Translations under genes and position numbers: made by a program
Origin: an uncultured Massilia sp.
GTDB lineage: Bacteria > Pseudomonadota > Gammaproteobacteria > Burkholderiales > Burkholderiaceae
Assembly (NCBI GenBank): GCA_946481275.1
Contig: CAMLMV010000001.1
Coordinates: 124,001 to 188,000, forward strand
Direction of reading: 5' to 3'
DNA length: 64,000 nt
Shown: piece after piece, positions 1-8,431 of the stretch
Numbering within the stretch: position 1 is the stretch's first letter
Layout of the letters: every line of letters begins with the position of its first letter
Notes under the pieces: generated by a model
The model's input: only the letters and a program-made list of their open reading frames with translations
Told to the model about the DNA's origin: nothing
Databases searched by the model: none

Positions 1-1
1 C

Positions 2-115
2 GCCGGCGCGCCGATCGCCGAGGTGGCGCAAGACACCGGCTTCGCCGACCAGGCCCATTTCCAGCGCGTATTCAAGCGGATGACGGCCGCCACGCCGGGC
101 CAGTACCGCGACTGA
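2..115 (+). CDS. AraC-family transcriptional regulator, C-terminal fragment
   Basis: This is the last 37 codons of a gene whose start lies left of the window. The reading frame ends with the typical second helix-turn-helix of AraC/XylS regulators: a DTGFADQAHFQRVFKR segment followed by TPGQYRD and TGA. In this family that segment contacts the downstream operator half-site. The target cannot be told from the fragment. The convergent LysE-type exporter ends 3 bp after its stop, so the two genes meet tail to tail. The family call is firm, but the effector domain is outside the window. Confidence 0.85.
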   Translation, partial: AGAPIAEVAQDTGFADQAHFQRVFKRMTAATPGQYRD

Positions 116-118
116 CGG

Positions 119-706
119 TCACACCACGGCCAGGTACACGACGCTCGCCACGAGCATGCCGGCCATCGTCCGGTTGAAGACGCGCACCCGGCGCGGCGTG
201 CGCAGGTAGACCTGCAGCCGGCTGCCCGCCCACGCCCACGCGGCGATCGACAGCCAGCACACGACGAAGTAGATCGCGGCGAACAGCCACACGGCCGCTG
301 CGTCTCCGCCGGATGCATACGTGCCCATGCCCGCCAGCGCGGCCAGCCACGCCTTTGGGCTGAGCCACTGCATGGCGGCGCCCTGGAGCATCGACGGGCG
401 GGCCGCCGCCGCGCCGGCATCGAGCTCGCCCGCATCGGCCGCGAGCTTCCAGGCCATGTAGAGCAGGAAGACGACGCCGGCCCAGCGCACGACGTTCGTG
501 ACCTGCGGCCAGGTGGCGACCACTTCGTGCAGCCCGAGCCCGGCCAGCACGAGCAGCAGGCAGAAGCCGGCCGTGGCGCCGGTGACGTGGGCGAGGCTGG
601 CCGTGAAACCGTGGCGGGCGCCGCTGCCGAGGGCGACGACGTTGACGGGGCCGGGAGAAATCGAGGTGGCGAGGGCGAAAGCGGCCATCGAAGCGAACAT
701 GCTCAT
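119..706 (-). CDS. LysE/RhtB-family amino-acid exporter
   Basis: A 195-residue inner-membrane protein with about six hydrophobic segments. It has the family's N-terminal signature SISPGPVNVVALGSGARHG, in which the Pro-Gly-Pro and following Gly-rich stretch are typical of LysE/RhtB translocators that export amino acids or similar small metabolites by proton motive force. The open frame extends to 787, but the ATG at 706 has a good ribosome site (GAAAGGAAA) and begins a normal first membrane helix (MSMFASMAAFALATSISPG), so I chose it. The gene is divergent from the GH28 gene and shares a 133-bp promoter gap with it. The substrate is unknown. Confidence 0.85.
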   Translation of the reverse strand: MSMFASMAAFALATSISPGPVNVVALGSGARHGFTASLAHVTGATAGFCLLLVLAGLGLHEVVATWPQVTNVVRWAGVVFLLYMAWKLAADAGELDAGAAAARPSMLQGAAMQWLSPKAWLAALAGMGTYASGGDAAAVWLFAAIYFVVCWLSIAAWAWAGSRLQVYLRTPRRVRVFNRTMAGMLVASVVYLAVV

Positions 707-839
707 CTGCGTTTCCTTTCGTGTTGAGGATGCGGCAGAGGTTAGCGGCGGCGCGCGGGCCGGTATTGAAGAAAATGACCCAACCAATTGCTCAGCAACT
801 TGCGCGTTCGGGGCGGCGCGGCGGTGTTATGGTGATGCG

Positions 840-2432
840 ATGACTTCCTTCGACACGACCCGGCGCCGGCTCCTGAAGGGCCTCGGTGCCGCCTGCGCAT
901 CCGCGTGCGTCCCGGCGCTGGCCGCGGATTTCGACGTGCGCACCTTCGGCGCCCGTGGCGACGGCACCACGCTGGACACGGACGCCATCAATGCCGCCAT
1001 CGCCGCGGCAGCCGCTGCCGGCGGCGGCACGGTGCGCTTCCCGGCCGGCCGCTACCTGAGCTTTTCGATCCGGCTGCAAAGCCGCGTCGCGCTGTACCTC
1101 GACGCCGGCAGCGTGATCGTCGCGGCCGATCCGACCGACGGCAAGGGGCGCTACGACGCGGCCGAGCCGAACCCGCACGACGCGTACCAGGACTTCGGCC
1201 ACAGCCACTGGCACAACTCGCTGATCTGGGGCGAGAACCTGGAAGACGTGGCGATCCTGGGCCCGGGCCGCATCTGGGGCCGCGGCCTGACGCGTTCGGG
1301 GCCCGGCGCGAACCGGCCACTCAACGCCGGCGACATGCCGTCCTCGCTCGGCGGCAAGGATCCGATGGGCGAGCGCACGAAGTCCGGCACCGTGTTCGGT
1401 GCGGAGATGGACGGCAAGGGGAACAAGGCGATCGCGCTGAAGAACTGCCGCAACGTGCTGCTGCGCGACTTTTCGATGCTGAAGTGCGGCCACTTTGGAG
1501 TGTTGGCGACGGGCGTGGACAACCTGGCGATCGCGAACGTCACCGTCGACACGGAGCGCGACGGCTTCGACATCGATTGCTGCCGCAACGTGCGGATCAG
1601 CGATTGCGCCGTCAACACGCCGAACGACGACGCCATCTGCCTGAAGAGTTCCTACGCATTGGGCCGCGCGCGCTTCACGGAGCACGTGACGATCACGGGC
1701 TGCCAGGTCTCCGGTTTCGATCTCGGCACGCTGCTGGACGGGACCTACCGGAAGACGCAAACAAAAGCGCCGGACGAGGAGGGCGTGTGCGGCCGCATCA
1801 AGCTGGGCACGGAATCGAACGGGGGCTTTCGCAACATCGTGATTTCGAATTGCGTGTTCGAGCATTGCCGCGGCCTGGCCATCGAAAGCGTGGACGGCGC
1901 CATCATCGAGGACGTTACCGTCGACAATCTCGCCATGCGCGACCTGACGACGGCCCCGCTGTTCATCCGCCTGGGCCGGCGCATGCGTGCGCCGGCGGGC
2001 ACGCGCGTCGGCGCGATCCGCCGGGTGAACATCAGCAACGTGGTCGTGTCGCAGGCGAACGCGCCATACGCGTCCATCGTGGCCGGCCTGCCGGAAGCGC
2101 CCGTCGAGGACGTACGGCTGTCGAACATCACGATCGTGCATGGGGGCGGCGGCACGGCGGCAGACGCGCGGCGCGTGCCACCGGAGCACCCGGACCATTA
2201 TCCGGAACCCAGCATGTTCGGCGTGACGCCGGCCTACGGCCTGTACGTGCGCCATGCGCGCAACGTCGACGTGCATCACGTCGACCTGCGCACGGCGGCG
2301 CCGGATGCGCGGCCGCCCGTCGTGCTGGACGACGTGAAAGGCGAGCGGTTCGATCACGTGCGCCTCGGCCGCGCGGCCGGCGTGCCCGCGATACGGCGGG
2401 TCAGGCCGGGATCGGCTCTTCCTCGCGGGTGA
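840..2432 (+). CDS. GH28 polygalacturonase-like glycoside hydrolase, Tat-exported
   Basis: A 530-residue predicted secreted enzyme of glycoside hydrolase family 28, which cleaves galacturonan or rhamnogalacturonan in pectin. The N-terminus TRRRLLKGLGAACASA is a twin-arginine signal followed by an Ala-x-Ala site near residue 28. An FGARGDG motif, typical of the start of the right-handed beta-helix, follows at about residue 35. The family's acidic catalytic motifs appear as ERDGFDID (about 239-246) and NTPNDDAICLKS (about 259-270), with LGTESNGG near 322 where many relatives have a Gly-His-Gly. The open frame starts upstream at 498, but only the ATG at 840 gives the signal peptide. The 3' end overlaps the convergent VOC gene by 32 bp. 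Exo versus endo action is not resolved. Confidence 0.88.
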   Translation: MTSFDTTRRRLLKGLGAACASACVPALAADFDVRTFGARGDGTTLDTDAINAAIAAAAAAGGGTVRFPAGRYLSFSIRLQSRVALYLDAGSVIVAADPTDGKGRYDAAEPNPHDAYQDFGHSHWHNSLIWGENLEDVAILGPGRIWGRGLTRSGPGANRPLNAGDMPSSLGGKDPMGERTKSGTVFGAEMDGKGNKAIALKNCRNVLLRDFSMLKCGHFGVLATGVDNLAIANVTVDTERDGFDIDCCRNVRISDCAVNTPNDDAICLKSSYALGRARFTEHVTITGCQVSGFDLGTLLDGTYRKTQTKAPDEEGVCGRIKLGTESNGGFRNIVISNCVFEHCRGLAIESVDGAIIEDVTVDNLAMRDLTTAPLFIRLGRRMRAPAGTRVGAIRRVNISNVVVSQANAPYASIVAGLPEAPVEDVRLSNITIVHGGGGTAADARRVPPEHPDHYPEPSMFGVTPAYGLYVRHARNVDVHHVDLRTAAPDARPPVVLDDVKGERFDHVRLGRAAGVPAIRRVRPGSALPRG

Positions 2433-2877
2433 TGCGCCACATGTCCAGGTTCACGCCCCTGCGGTAATCGTGCTGCATTTCCGGCGTCAGCACCTCGAAC
2501 ATCAGGCCATTCTCCAGCCACAGTTCGACGACGTCGAACACGCCGCCGCGCGAGCACGGCACGGCGCGCCAGCCTTCGCGCCTGCCGATCGCGAGGATCT
2601 CCTCGACGGAGCGCTCGGTCGCGATGGCCAGGTGGAAGCAGGCGTACGGGCGCGGTGCGGCGTCCGGATGCGGCCGGGCCATCTCGGCGCCGTTCCCCGG
2701 CGCCATCGGCATCGTGTGCGGATACACTTCGACCATCGAACCGCGCACGTCGCCTGCCATCGCGACCCATGCGCCGGGCCAGGGCGGGAAGCGGAACGAC
2801 TGGCCGCCCCAGATCTCGGCAATGACGGCGGCGACGCGCTCGGGATCGCGCGCGGGGATGGAAGCGTGAAAAATCAT
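2401..2877 (-). CDS. VOC-superfamily (glyoxalase-fold) protein
   Basis: A 158-residue cytoplasmic protein. It begins MIFHASIPARDPERVAAVIAEIWGG and contains CFHLAIAT near the middle, resembling the paired beta-alpha-beta-beta-beta modules of the vicinal oxygen chelate superfamily. Members include glyoxalases, dioxygenases and antibiotic-binding proteins, and I cannot assign a substrate. The ATG at 2877 has a strong GAGGAGAA ribosome site four bases away, so the longer upstream frame (to 3138) is not used. Its start overlaps the stop of a possible small upstream frame, and its end overlaps the GH28 gene tail to tail. Confidence 0.65.
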   Translation of the reverse strand: MIFHASIPARDPERVAAVIAEIWGGQSFRFPPWPGAWVAMAGDVRGSMVEVYPHTMPMAPGNGAEMARPHPDAAPRPYACFHLAIATERSVEEILAIGRREGWRAVPCSRGGVFDVVELWLENGLMFEVLTPEMQHDYRRGVNLDMWRITREEEPIPA

Positions 2878-3095
2878 GGTTCTCCTCGGGAAGTAGCGGC
2901 ACGGGCCAGGGTTGCGATGACGCGCACGCCAACACTGCCGAGGTAGTCCCCGAGTACTGCCCACGCCGGGACGAAGCCCAGCTGCTGTTCGAGCAGGCAC
3001 CGTGCGGCGCTCACGACGCAATGCTCGACCGTATCGAGCATTGCGCCGCGCCGCGGGAGCGGGTGCGGGATAAATCCGGTGGTTGACGTGTCCAT
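2874..3095 (-). CDS. Possible small hypothetical protein translationally coupled to the VOC gene
   Basis: A 73-codon frame starting MDTSTTGF. It is not recognised. It carries one moderately hydrophobic stretch (LGDYLGSVGVRVIATLARA). The reason to list it is the ATGA overlap of its stop with the start of the VOC gene, an arrangement seen in coupled operons, and its position as the only frame between the VOC gene and the GH35 unit upstream. Against it, the ribosome site is weak, the start is ambiguous (the frame is open to 3131) and high-GC DNA often gives frames of this length by chance. Confidence 0.3.
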   Translation of the reverse strand: MDTSTTGFIPHPLPRRGAMLDTVEHCVVSAARCLLEQQLGFVPAWAVLGDYLGSVGVRVIATLARAATSRGEP

Positions 3096-3132
3096 GGCGC
3101 GCATCTTGACATTCGCGCCATGGACCGTCACG

Positions 3133-3146
3133 CCCCACCGGTGGGG
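3133..3146. terminator. 14-bp perfect palindrome after the GH35 gene, possible terminator stem
   Basis: CCCCACCGGTGGGG is a perfect palindrome lying 8 bp beyond the stop of the GH35 gene, at the end of the receptor-GH35 transcript. It could form a short GC-rich stem in RNA, but no run of U follows on either strand. It is therefore at most an imperfect intrinsic terminator, and protein binding is an alternative. Confidence 0.35.
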
Positions 3147-3153
3147 GCTTTGC

Positions 3154-5598
3154 TTACTTCCCGATCTCCACGCGGTAGACCGGCACCACCTTCACCGCCT
3201 TCAGCTCGGCCAGTTGCGGCTTGCCGCCGAAGTCCGGACGATGCTCGCGCGGCAGGTAGATGGGCGCGTCGGCGCGCAGCGGCAGCACGGTCAAGGTCAG
3301 CGGACCCTGGCGCTTCGCTGGAAGATTACCCAGATCGAATTGCCAGCGCTGGCCGTTGTAGTACCAGTCGTCCACCATGCGCGTGCCGTCGAACAGCCGG
3401 GCCACGTCGCCCGTGAAGTCGATGTCCAGCAACAGGCTGTCCACGTCCTTCGAGCGGTTCGCCGCCGCCACGTCCAGCAGCCACGCGGCCGAGGCGCCGA
3501 AGGCTTCCGGATCCGGCTGCACGGCCGCGTTGGCGTTGCCGCCGATGCGGACAGGGCGCGCCGGCTGCGCGTCGCGCAGAGGCTTCACCGCGACCGCGAC
3601 GTCGCGCGCCGGCAGCGTCGTGTCGAACACCTGGAACAGGCCGTCGCGGCCGGCGCTCTTCAGCGGGGTGGGCGGATAGACGGCCGCGCGGAGGTGGGGC
3701 TGCCCCGCGCTGCGCAGCACGAGCCGGCCGCCGTCGAAGTACGCCTGCGCCTCGCTGAGCACGAGCCGGCGCTGGCCCTGGAACGTGCCGATCGCGGCCT
3801 GGCGTGCCTGTGCCTGCGACAGCACGAGCACCGTGAGCGGCTTCGCGCCCGGGCAGCGCACCGTGAACGCCGTATCGAGGCCGGGCTGGATGCCGTCCAC
3901 GACGACCGCGCTGGTGCCCTCGTCGACGTGGGCGCGCGGGGCCTGCACGCAGCCGCGGGCCTTGGCGCCGAACGCGAATTCGACGGGGACGCCGTCCTGC
4001 GCCGCGAACACCCACGTGGCGCCGTCCAGCTGCGCGAGCGGCTGCGCCGTCGCATACGTCAGCCGCTGGCCGCGCTCGTCACCTAAGTCGAAGTTGACGG
4101 GCCACGCGAAGTACGCGCCGGCCGGCAGGTCGACGGGCTTGCGCGGCAGGGTCACCGTCCCGCCGGGCAGCTTGACCGAGAAACGCACCTGCTCGCGCGC
4201 CGGTGTCGGGTACTGGCGGATGTGCCCATCGTAGAACAGGAACGCGGCATCGCCACGGCTGCGCACGGACCACCGGGGCGGACCCAGGTCGGCCGGATCC
4301 TTCGGCACCACGTCCGGCTTACGCACGGTCATCGGCGCCAGGCGCGCGCCGAAATCGTGCAGGAACCAGTGGAACGGACGCAGGCTGGCCAGCACGTCGC
4401 GCTGCTGGCCGTCCGGGCCCAGCGGGGCGTTGAAGTCGTAGTTGATCGCCGGGACGTCGTTGTAGCCGCCGCTCTTCGTACTTTCTTCCAGGGTGGTACC
4501 GCCGACGGGATTGCGCCCGCCGTGGAACATGTAGTACCCCATCAGGTTGACGCCGGAGCCCAGCTGCACGGGGAGCATCGACGCGATGTCGTCGCTTGAT
4601 ACGAGCGTACGGCGGCGGTACATCGCGGGCAGGCCCGCGCCGTATTCGGCGCCGAGGAACGGCGTCTTGTCCATGTCCGTCTCCGCCGTGCCCTGCTGGC
4701 TCGCGCGGGTCTGGGCACCGAGGTCGCCGCTCACGCGCGTGTCGAAGCGGAACGCGTACGTCTCCTTCGGCGGCAGCTCCTTCGTGCTGGTCGCCCACGG
4801 CTCGTCCGGGTAGCCGCCGAACACCGGGGTGACTTCGCCGGACGGGTACAAGGTCTGGTCCCAGCCCGTGACGGTGTAGTAGGGCACGTCGATGCCGGCC
4901 TTCACGGCGAGACCCTTCAGCGTATGGATATGCTCCGCGCCGCGGCCAGGGCCGGCCAGGTTGTACTCGTTCTCGATCTGGGCGCCGATCACCGGGCCGC
5001 CCTGCTTGTACAGCAGGCCGTCCAGCTGGCGTCCGATCTCGCGGTAGTAGCGCTCCACGTAGCGCAGGTACGTCGGGTCGTTGCCGCGCATGGGCATGGC
5101 GTCGACCACCCAGTCCGGGAAGCCGCCGTAGCGCACCTCGGCGTGCGACCACGGACCGACGCGCACGACGACGTCCAGGCCGTGCTTGTGCGCGAGCTGG
5201 ACGAAACGGCGCAGGTCGCGGTTGCCGGACCAGTCGAACTTGCCTTCCGTGGCTTCGTGGTGGTTCCAGATGATGTAGCTGGCGACGATGTCGATGCCGG
5301 CCGATTTCATCTTGGCGAGTTCCGCATCCCAGCTCGCGGCCGGGCTGCGCGTATAGTGGAATTCGCCCATCACCGGCAGCCAGGGCTTGCCGTCGCGCGT
5401 GAGGTACTGGTTGTTGATGCCGAGCGTGTGGCCGCCGGGCGCCACGGCCGTGCCCAGCCTGATATAGCCGGTGCGCGGGTCGGGCGCCGGCGCCGTGGCG
5501 TCGACGGTGAGGAGTTGTTCCGCGCCCGCCACGGCGGGGCCGGCGAAAGCCAGCACCAGGGCGGCGCGGAGCAGCGTGGGTCGGGTCGTCGTCATCAT
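3154..5598 (-). CDS. GH35 beta-galactosidase
   Basis: An 814-residue secreted enzyme of glycoside hydrolase family 35 that removes terminal beta-galactose. A signal peptide covers about residues 1-25. The catalytic barrel shows VMGEFHYTRSP (about 77), IIWNHHEATEG (about 112), the acid/base motif QIENEY (about 209) and the nucleophile motif FLGAEYGAG (about 315), followed by beta-sandwich domains in the C-terminal half. The open frame extends 70 codons upstream into the receptor gene. The ATG at 5598 is preferred because it overlaps the receptor stop as TGATG and begins the signal peptide. Its place behind a TonB receptor and near a GH53 galactanase points to periplasmic trimming of imported galacto-oligosaccharides. 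Confidence 0.93.
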   Translation of the reverse strand: MMTTTRPTLLRAALVLAFAGPAVAGAEQLLTVDATAPAPDPRTGYIRLGTAVAPGGHTLGINNQYLTRDGKPWLPVMGEFHYTRSPAASWDAELAKMKSAGIDIVASYIIWNHHEATEGKFDWSGNRDLRRFVQLAHKHGLDVVVRVGPWSHAEVRYGGFPDWVVDAMPMRGNDPTYLRYVERYYREIGRQLDGLLYKQGGPVIGAQIENEYNLAGPGRGAEHIHTLKGLAVKAGIDVPYYTVTGWDQTLYPSGEVTPVFGGYPDEPWATSTKELPPKETYAFRFDTRVSGDLGAQTRASQQGTAETDMDKTPFLGAEYGAGLPAMYRRRTLVSSDDIASMLPVQLGSGVNLMGYYMFHGGRNPVGGTTLEESTKSGGYNDVPAINYDFNAPLGPDGQQRDVLASLRPFHWFLHDFGARLAPMTVRKPDVVPKDPADLGPPRWSVRSRGDAAFLFYDGHIRQYPTPAREQVRFSVKLPGGTVTLPRKPVDLPAGAYFAWPVNFDLGDERGQRLTYATAQPLAQLDGATWVFAAQDGVPVEFAFGAKARGCVQAPRAHVDEGTSAVVVDGIQPGLDTAFTVRCPGAKPLTVLVLSQAQARQAAIGTFQGQRRLVLSEAQAYFDGGRLVLRSAGQPHLRAAVYPPTPLKSAGRDGLFQVFDTTLPARDVAVAVKPLRDAQPARPVRIGGNANAAVQPDPEAFGASAAWLLDVAAANRSKDVDSLLLDIDFTGDVARLFDGTRMVDDWYYNGQRWQFDLGNLPAKRQGPLTLTVLPLRADAPIYLPREHRPDFGGKPQLAELKAVKVVPVYRVEIGK

Positions 5599-8216
5599 CA
5601 GAACTTGTACGAGAGACCCACGTTGTAGCGGCGGCCGTATTCCATCACGTTCTGCATGTACGCATTCGCGTTCTGCGTGTAGACGACCTTCTGGTTCGTG
5701 ATGTTGTCCAGGCCCACGCGCAACTGCAGCTGCGGCGTCAGGTAGTACGAGACGTTCGCGGTGACGTAGGTCTCCTCGCCGTTCTCCGCCATGTAGCCGG
5801 CCGTCCACCGGGGCATGCGCACGAACGGGCTGTGGTAGTTGGCGGAGAGGCGGGCCTCGAAGCCGTTCTTTTCGTACCAGAGCGTGACGCCGCCGTTGTT
5901 GCGCATCAGGCCTTCCATCGGGAAGTTATTGGTGTACTCGTGGATGTCGCTCTCGTTGTACGACCAGTTCGCGGCGACGCCGAGGCCGTCGAACGGTGCC
6001 GGCAGGCGCGTGAACGCGTGCTGGTACACCAGTTCCAGGCCGCGCACGTAGCCGCCTTCGCCGTTGATGGAGCGGGTGATGACGGCCTGGCGGTTGCCGA
6101 TGGTCGTCGTGTCGGTCGTGATGCCGATGTAGCTGCCGATCTGCTTGTAGAACAGCGCGGCCGAGAACAGCGAGCCCTTGTCGAAGTACCACTGGTACGC
6201 GAGGTCGGCCTGGTTGGCCATCATCGGCAGCAGGCCCGGATTGCCGGCGCTGCCCGTCAGCGGCTGCTGCGAGCCCGGTGTCGTGTCCATCGAGATCTGG
6301 CGCGACGCGCGCATCTCGTCCATCGGCGCGCGCGACATGGCGCGGGCCAGCGAGAAGCGCACCTGGTGCTTCTGTTCCTCGTCGAGGTTGAAGATCAGGT
6401 TCATGCTCGGCAGGGCCTTCGTGTACGAGGCGCCGCCCGACACCGCCGTCGGGGCCGCGCCGTTGACGGATTCCATGCCTTCGCCGGTCTGGCTGGTATG
6501 CAGGACGCGCACGCCCGCGTTGCCGCGGTACTTCAGGCCGAACATCTCGCCGTCCAGGTCCGCCTGCGCATACAGGGCGCTCGTGCGTTCCTTGACGCGC
6601 CAGCCTGCCAGCAGGTCGTTCGCGGTCGGCGTGCGGCCGCTCGGATCGAGGGCGCCGGGACCGAACGTGGAACCCACCGTGCCTTCGAAGTCGTTCAGCA
6701 TCAGCGCGGGGAAGTAGCCCGGCACGTTGATGGTGGTGTACGCGGATGCCGGGATCGCTGCATTCGTCGGCGAGATGTTCCACGTGGTCTGGCGGTAGGA
6801 CTTCTCGCGGTCCGCGAAACGCGCGCCGATCTTGATGCGGCTGACGGGGCCCAGGTCCAGCGGCCGGGCGCCGCTCAGCTGGGCCGAGTCGAGGCGGTCG
6901 TGCACGTGGCCGTCGTTGTCGATGTAGAGCGACGGGGCGCCGAACGTGGCGAGGTTGCCGGTGTCCTGGCTGTACGAGTACGACTGCTGCTCGTTGCCGG
7001 TGAAGGCCCACGACAGGGTGCCGTTGTTCGCGGTGGTGTTGCGCACGTCGGCCCACTGGCTGGCGCGGCTCGCGCGCGACGTGGCGACGTCCGCTTCGAC
7101 CTTCCAGTCGCCCACGTTGAACTTGCCGTTCAGGCCACCGGCGAAGTTGTCCATGTCCTGGATCCAGCGGGTGCTGTGCGTGGTCAGGCTGACGTCCCTG
7201 ACGGTCGCGCCGACCACGTAGCTGTTGCGGATGTCGACGTTCGAGTAGTTACCGGCCTGCCAGCCGTCCCAGTTGCCGACGTCGCCCGTCCAGTGCTGCA
7301 CGCTCGGCTCGCGGATCTTGTTGCGGGCGAAGTACAGGTCGGCCGTGATCATGGCGTCGGGGCTCGCCTTCCATTCCAGCTTGCCCAGCACGCTGCTGCG
7401 CTCATTGGTGCCGCTCTTCAGCTCATCCTCGAAGCCCCACGGCGTCTTGTCGACCTTGCCGTCGCCATTCAGGTCGGCGGAATGGTCTTCGTTGAAGCCC
7501 CAGTGGTTCTTGCGTTCCTCGATGGACGGCTGCTTCTGGTAGCTGAACGCGACCGCCGCGCCTACGCTCCGGTTCGCGAACTGGTCGATCCAGATGCCGC
7601 CCAGGCGCGGGCGCACGGTCTGCGCGTCGACGTCCTTCGCGAGCGGGTAGTACAGCGCGTCGGCCTTCAGCGACGCCTGGCGGCCGTTGTACTTCAGCGG
7701 CTGCACGGTCTGCAGGTCGATGGTCGTCGCGACGCCGCCTTCGACGAGGTCGGCGTTCTGCGTCTTGTAGACGATGGCGCCGGACAGCGACTCGGACGGG
7801 AACTGCTCGAAACGCACGGCGCGGTTCGGCTCGGACGACGCGAGTTCGCGGCCGTTCAGGGTGGCGCCGATGAAGCGCTCGCCCATGCCGCGCGCGACGA
7901 TCTGGCTCGCGTTGCCGCGATCGAGACCGGCGGCGAGGCCCGGCAGGCGGGCCAGCGATTCGGCGATGGTGGTGTCCGGGAGCTTGCCGATGTCTTCGGA
8001 GGCGACGACTTCGACCATGCTGTTCGAGTTCTCCTTGACGGAGAGGGCGCTGCGCACGGACGCGCGGATGCCCGACACGACGACCTGCTGCACGGCGGTG
8101 TCGCCACCGGCGGCGGGTTCGGCCGGCGTGGTTTGCTGGGCGAGGGCGGGCACTGCGGGGAGGGCCAACAATGGGAAGAGCGAGCGTACGAGTACGCTCA
8201 GGGTTTTCTGCTGCAT
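5598..8216 (-). CDS. TonB-dependent receptor (oligosaccharide type)
   Basis: An 872-residue outer-membrane receptor for TonB-energised import. It has a signal peptide ending near ALAQQ, a short N-terminal stretch with VQQVVVSGIRASVRSA, then the plug domain (VEVVASEDIGKLPDTTIAES, LARLPGL, ARGMGERF, NGRELASS) and a beta-barrel ending in the aromatic residue of VGLSYKF. The plug resembles the CUT-locus receptors of Xanthomonas and relatives that carry plant oligosaccharides. Coupling to GH35 and proximity to GH53 and an SSS symporter make galactan oligosaccharides the likely cargo. A good AAGGAG ribosome site precedes the start. A large dyad lies 125 bp upstream. Confidence 0.93.
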   Translation of the reverse strand: MQQKTLSVLVRSLFPLLALPAVPALAQQTTPAEPAAGGDTAVQQVVVSGIRASVRSALSVKENSNSMVEVVASEDIGKLPDTTIAESLARLPGLAAGLDRGNASQIVARGMGERFIGATLNGRELASSEPNRAVRFEQFPSESLSGAIVYKTQNADLVEGGVATTIDLQTVQPLKYNGRQASLKADALYYPLAKDVDAQTVRPRLGGIWIDQFANRSVGAAVAFSYQKQPSIEERKNHWGFNEDHSADLNGDGKVDKTPWGFEDELKSGTNERSSVLGKLEWKASPDAMITADLYFARNKIREPSVQHWTGDVGNWDGWQAGNYSNVDIRNSYVVGATVRDVSLTTHSTRWIQDMDNFAGGLNGKFNVGDWKVEADVATSRASRASQWADVRNTTANNGTLSWAFTGNEQQSYSYSQDTGNLATFGAPSLYIDNDGHVHDRLDSAQLSGARPLDLGPVSRIKIGARFADREKSYRQTTWNISPTNAAIPASAYTTINVPGYFPALMLNDFEGTVGSTFGPGALDPSGRTPTANDLLAGWRVKERTSALYAQADLDGEMFGLKYRGNAGVRVLHTSQTGEGMESVNGAAPTAVSGGASYTKALPSMNLIFNLDEEQKHQVRFSLARAMSRAPMDEMRASRQISMDTTPGSQQPLTGSAGNPGLLPMMANQADLAYQWYFDKGSLFSAALFYKQIGSYIGITTDTTTIGNRQAVITRSINGEGGYVRGLELVYQHAFTRLPAPFDGLGVAANWSYNESDIHEYTNNFPMEGLMRNNGGVTLWYEKNGFEARLSANYHSPFVRMPRWTAGYMAENGEETYVTANVSYYLTPQLQLRVGLDNITNQKVVYTQNANAYMQNVMEYGRRYNVGLSYKF

Positions 8217-8340
8217 GTAATCTCCTTGCTTTGTCGTTTAGACTTTTATGTGTTGTCGTCGGCTTCGTTGGTACGTCGAGCGAACCAATCGTGCGACTGA
8301 CCGGCATTCTGTCGCCTTGCAAGGAGCACAACCATTGTGT

Positions 8341-8383
8341 TTTTCACCAGCGTATATACAAAGTTGATATACCCTGGTGAAAA
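8341..8383. promoter_or_regulatory. 43-bp nested dyad upstream of the TonB receptor, putative operator
   Basis: Outer arms TTTTCACCAG and CTGGTGAAAA (10 bp, perfect) and inner arms GTATAT and ATATAC share one centre at about 8362. Two nested inverted repeats with the same centre are unlikely by chance and suggest binding of a dimeric or tetrameric regulator. The site sits between the receptor start (8216) and the terminator of the convergent-end symporter transcript, so it most likely controls the receptor-GH35 unit. The cognate regulator is not identified. Confidence 0.6.
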
Positions 8384-8390
8384 TAATAAA

Positions 8391-8414
8391 AAAGGCAGCC
8401 CGCAGGCTGCCTTT
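8391..8414 (-). terminator. Rho-independent terminator of the GH53-symporter transcript
   Basis: A 10-bp perfect stem (AAAGGCAGCC and GGCTGCCTTT) with a CGCA loop lies 18 bp after the symporter stop. On the minus strand it is followed directly by TTTTTTATTATTTT-like sequence, the classic intrinsic terminator pattern. It separates the GH53-symporter transcript from the receptor-GH35 transcript on the same strand. Confidence 0.85.
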
Positions 8415-8431
8415 CCTTTACGCGAAGGTGG

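Noticed and set aside
792..2357. A 521-codon minus-strand frame opposite GH28
   Set aside because: It is an antisense shadow of the GH28 gene, rich in Arg, His and Val with no motif.
5832..8300. An 822-codon plus-strand frame opposite the TonB receptor
   Set aside because: The receptor on the other strand has a signal peptide, plug and barrel. The plus-strand frame is a low-complexity shadow.
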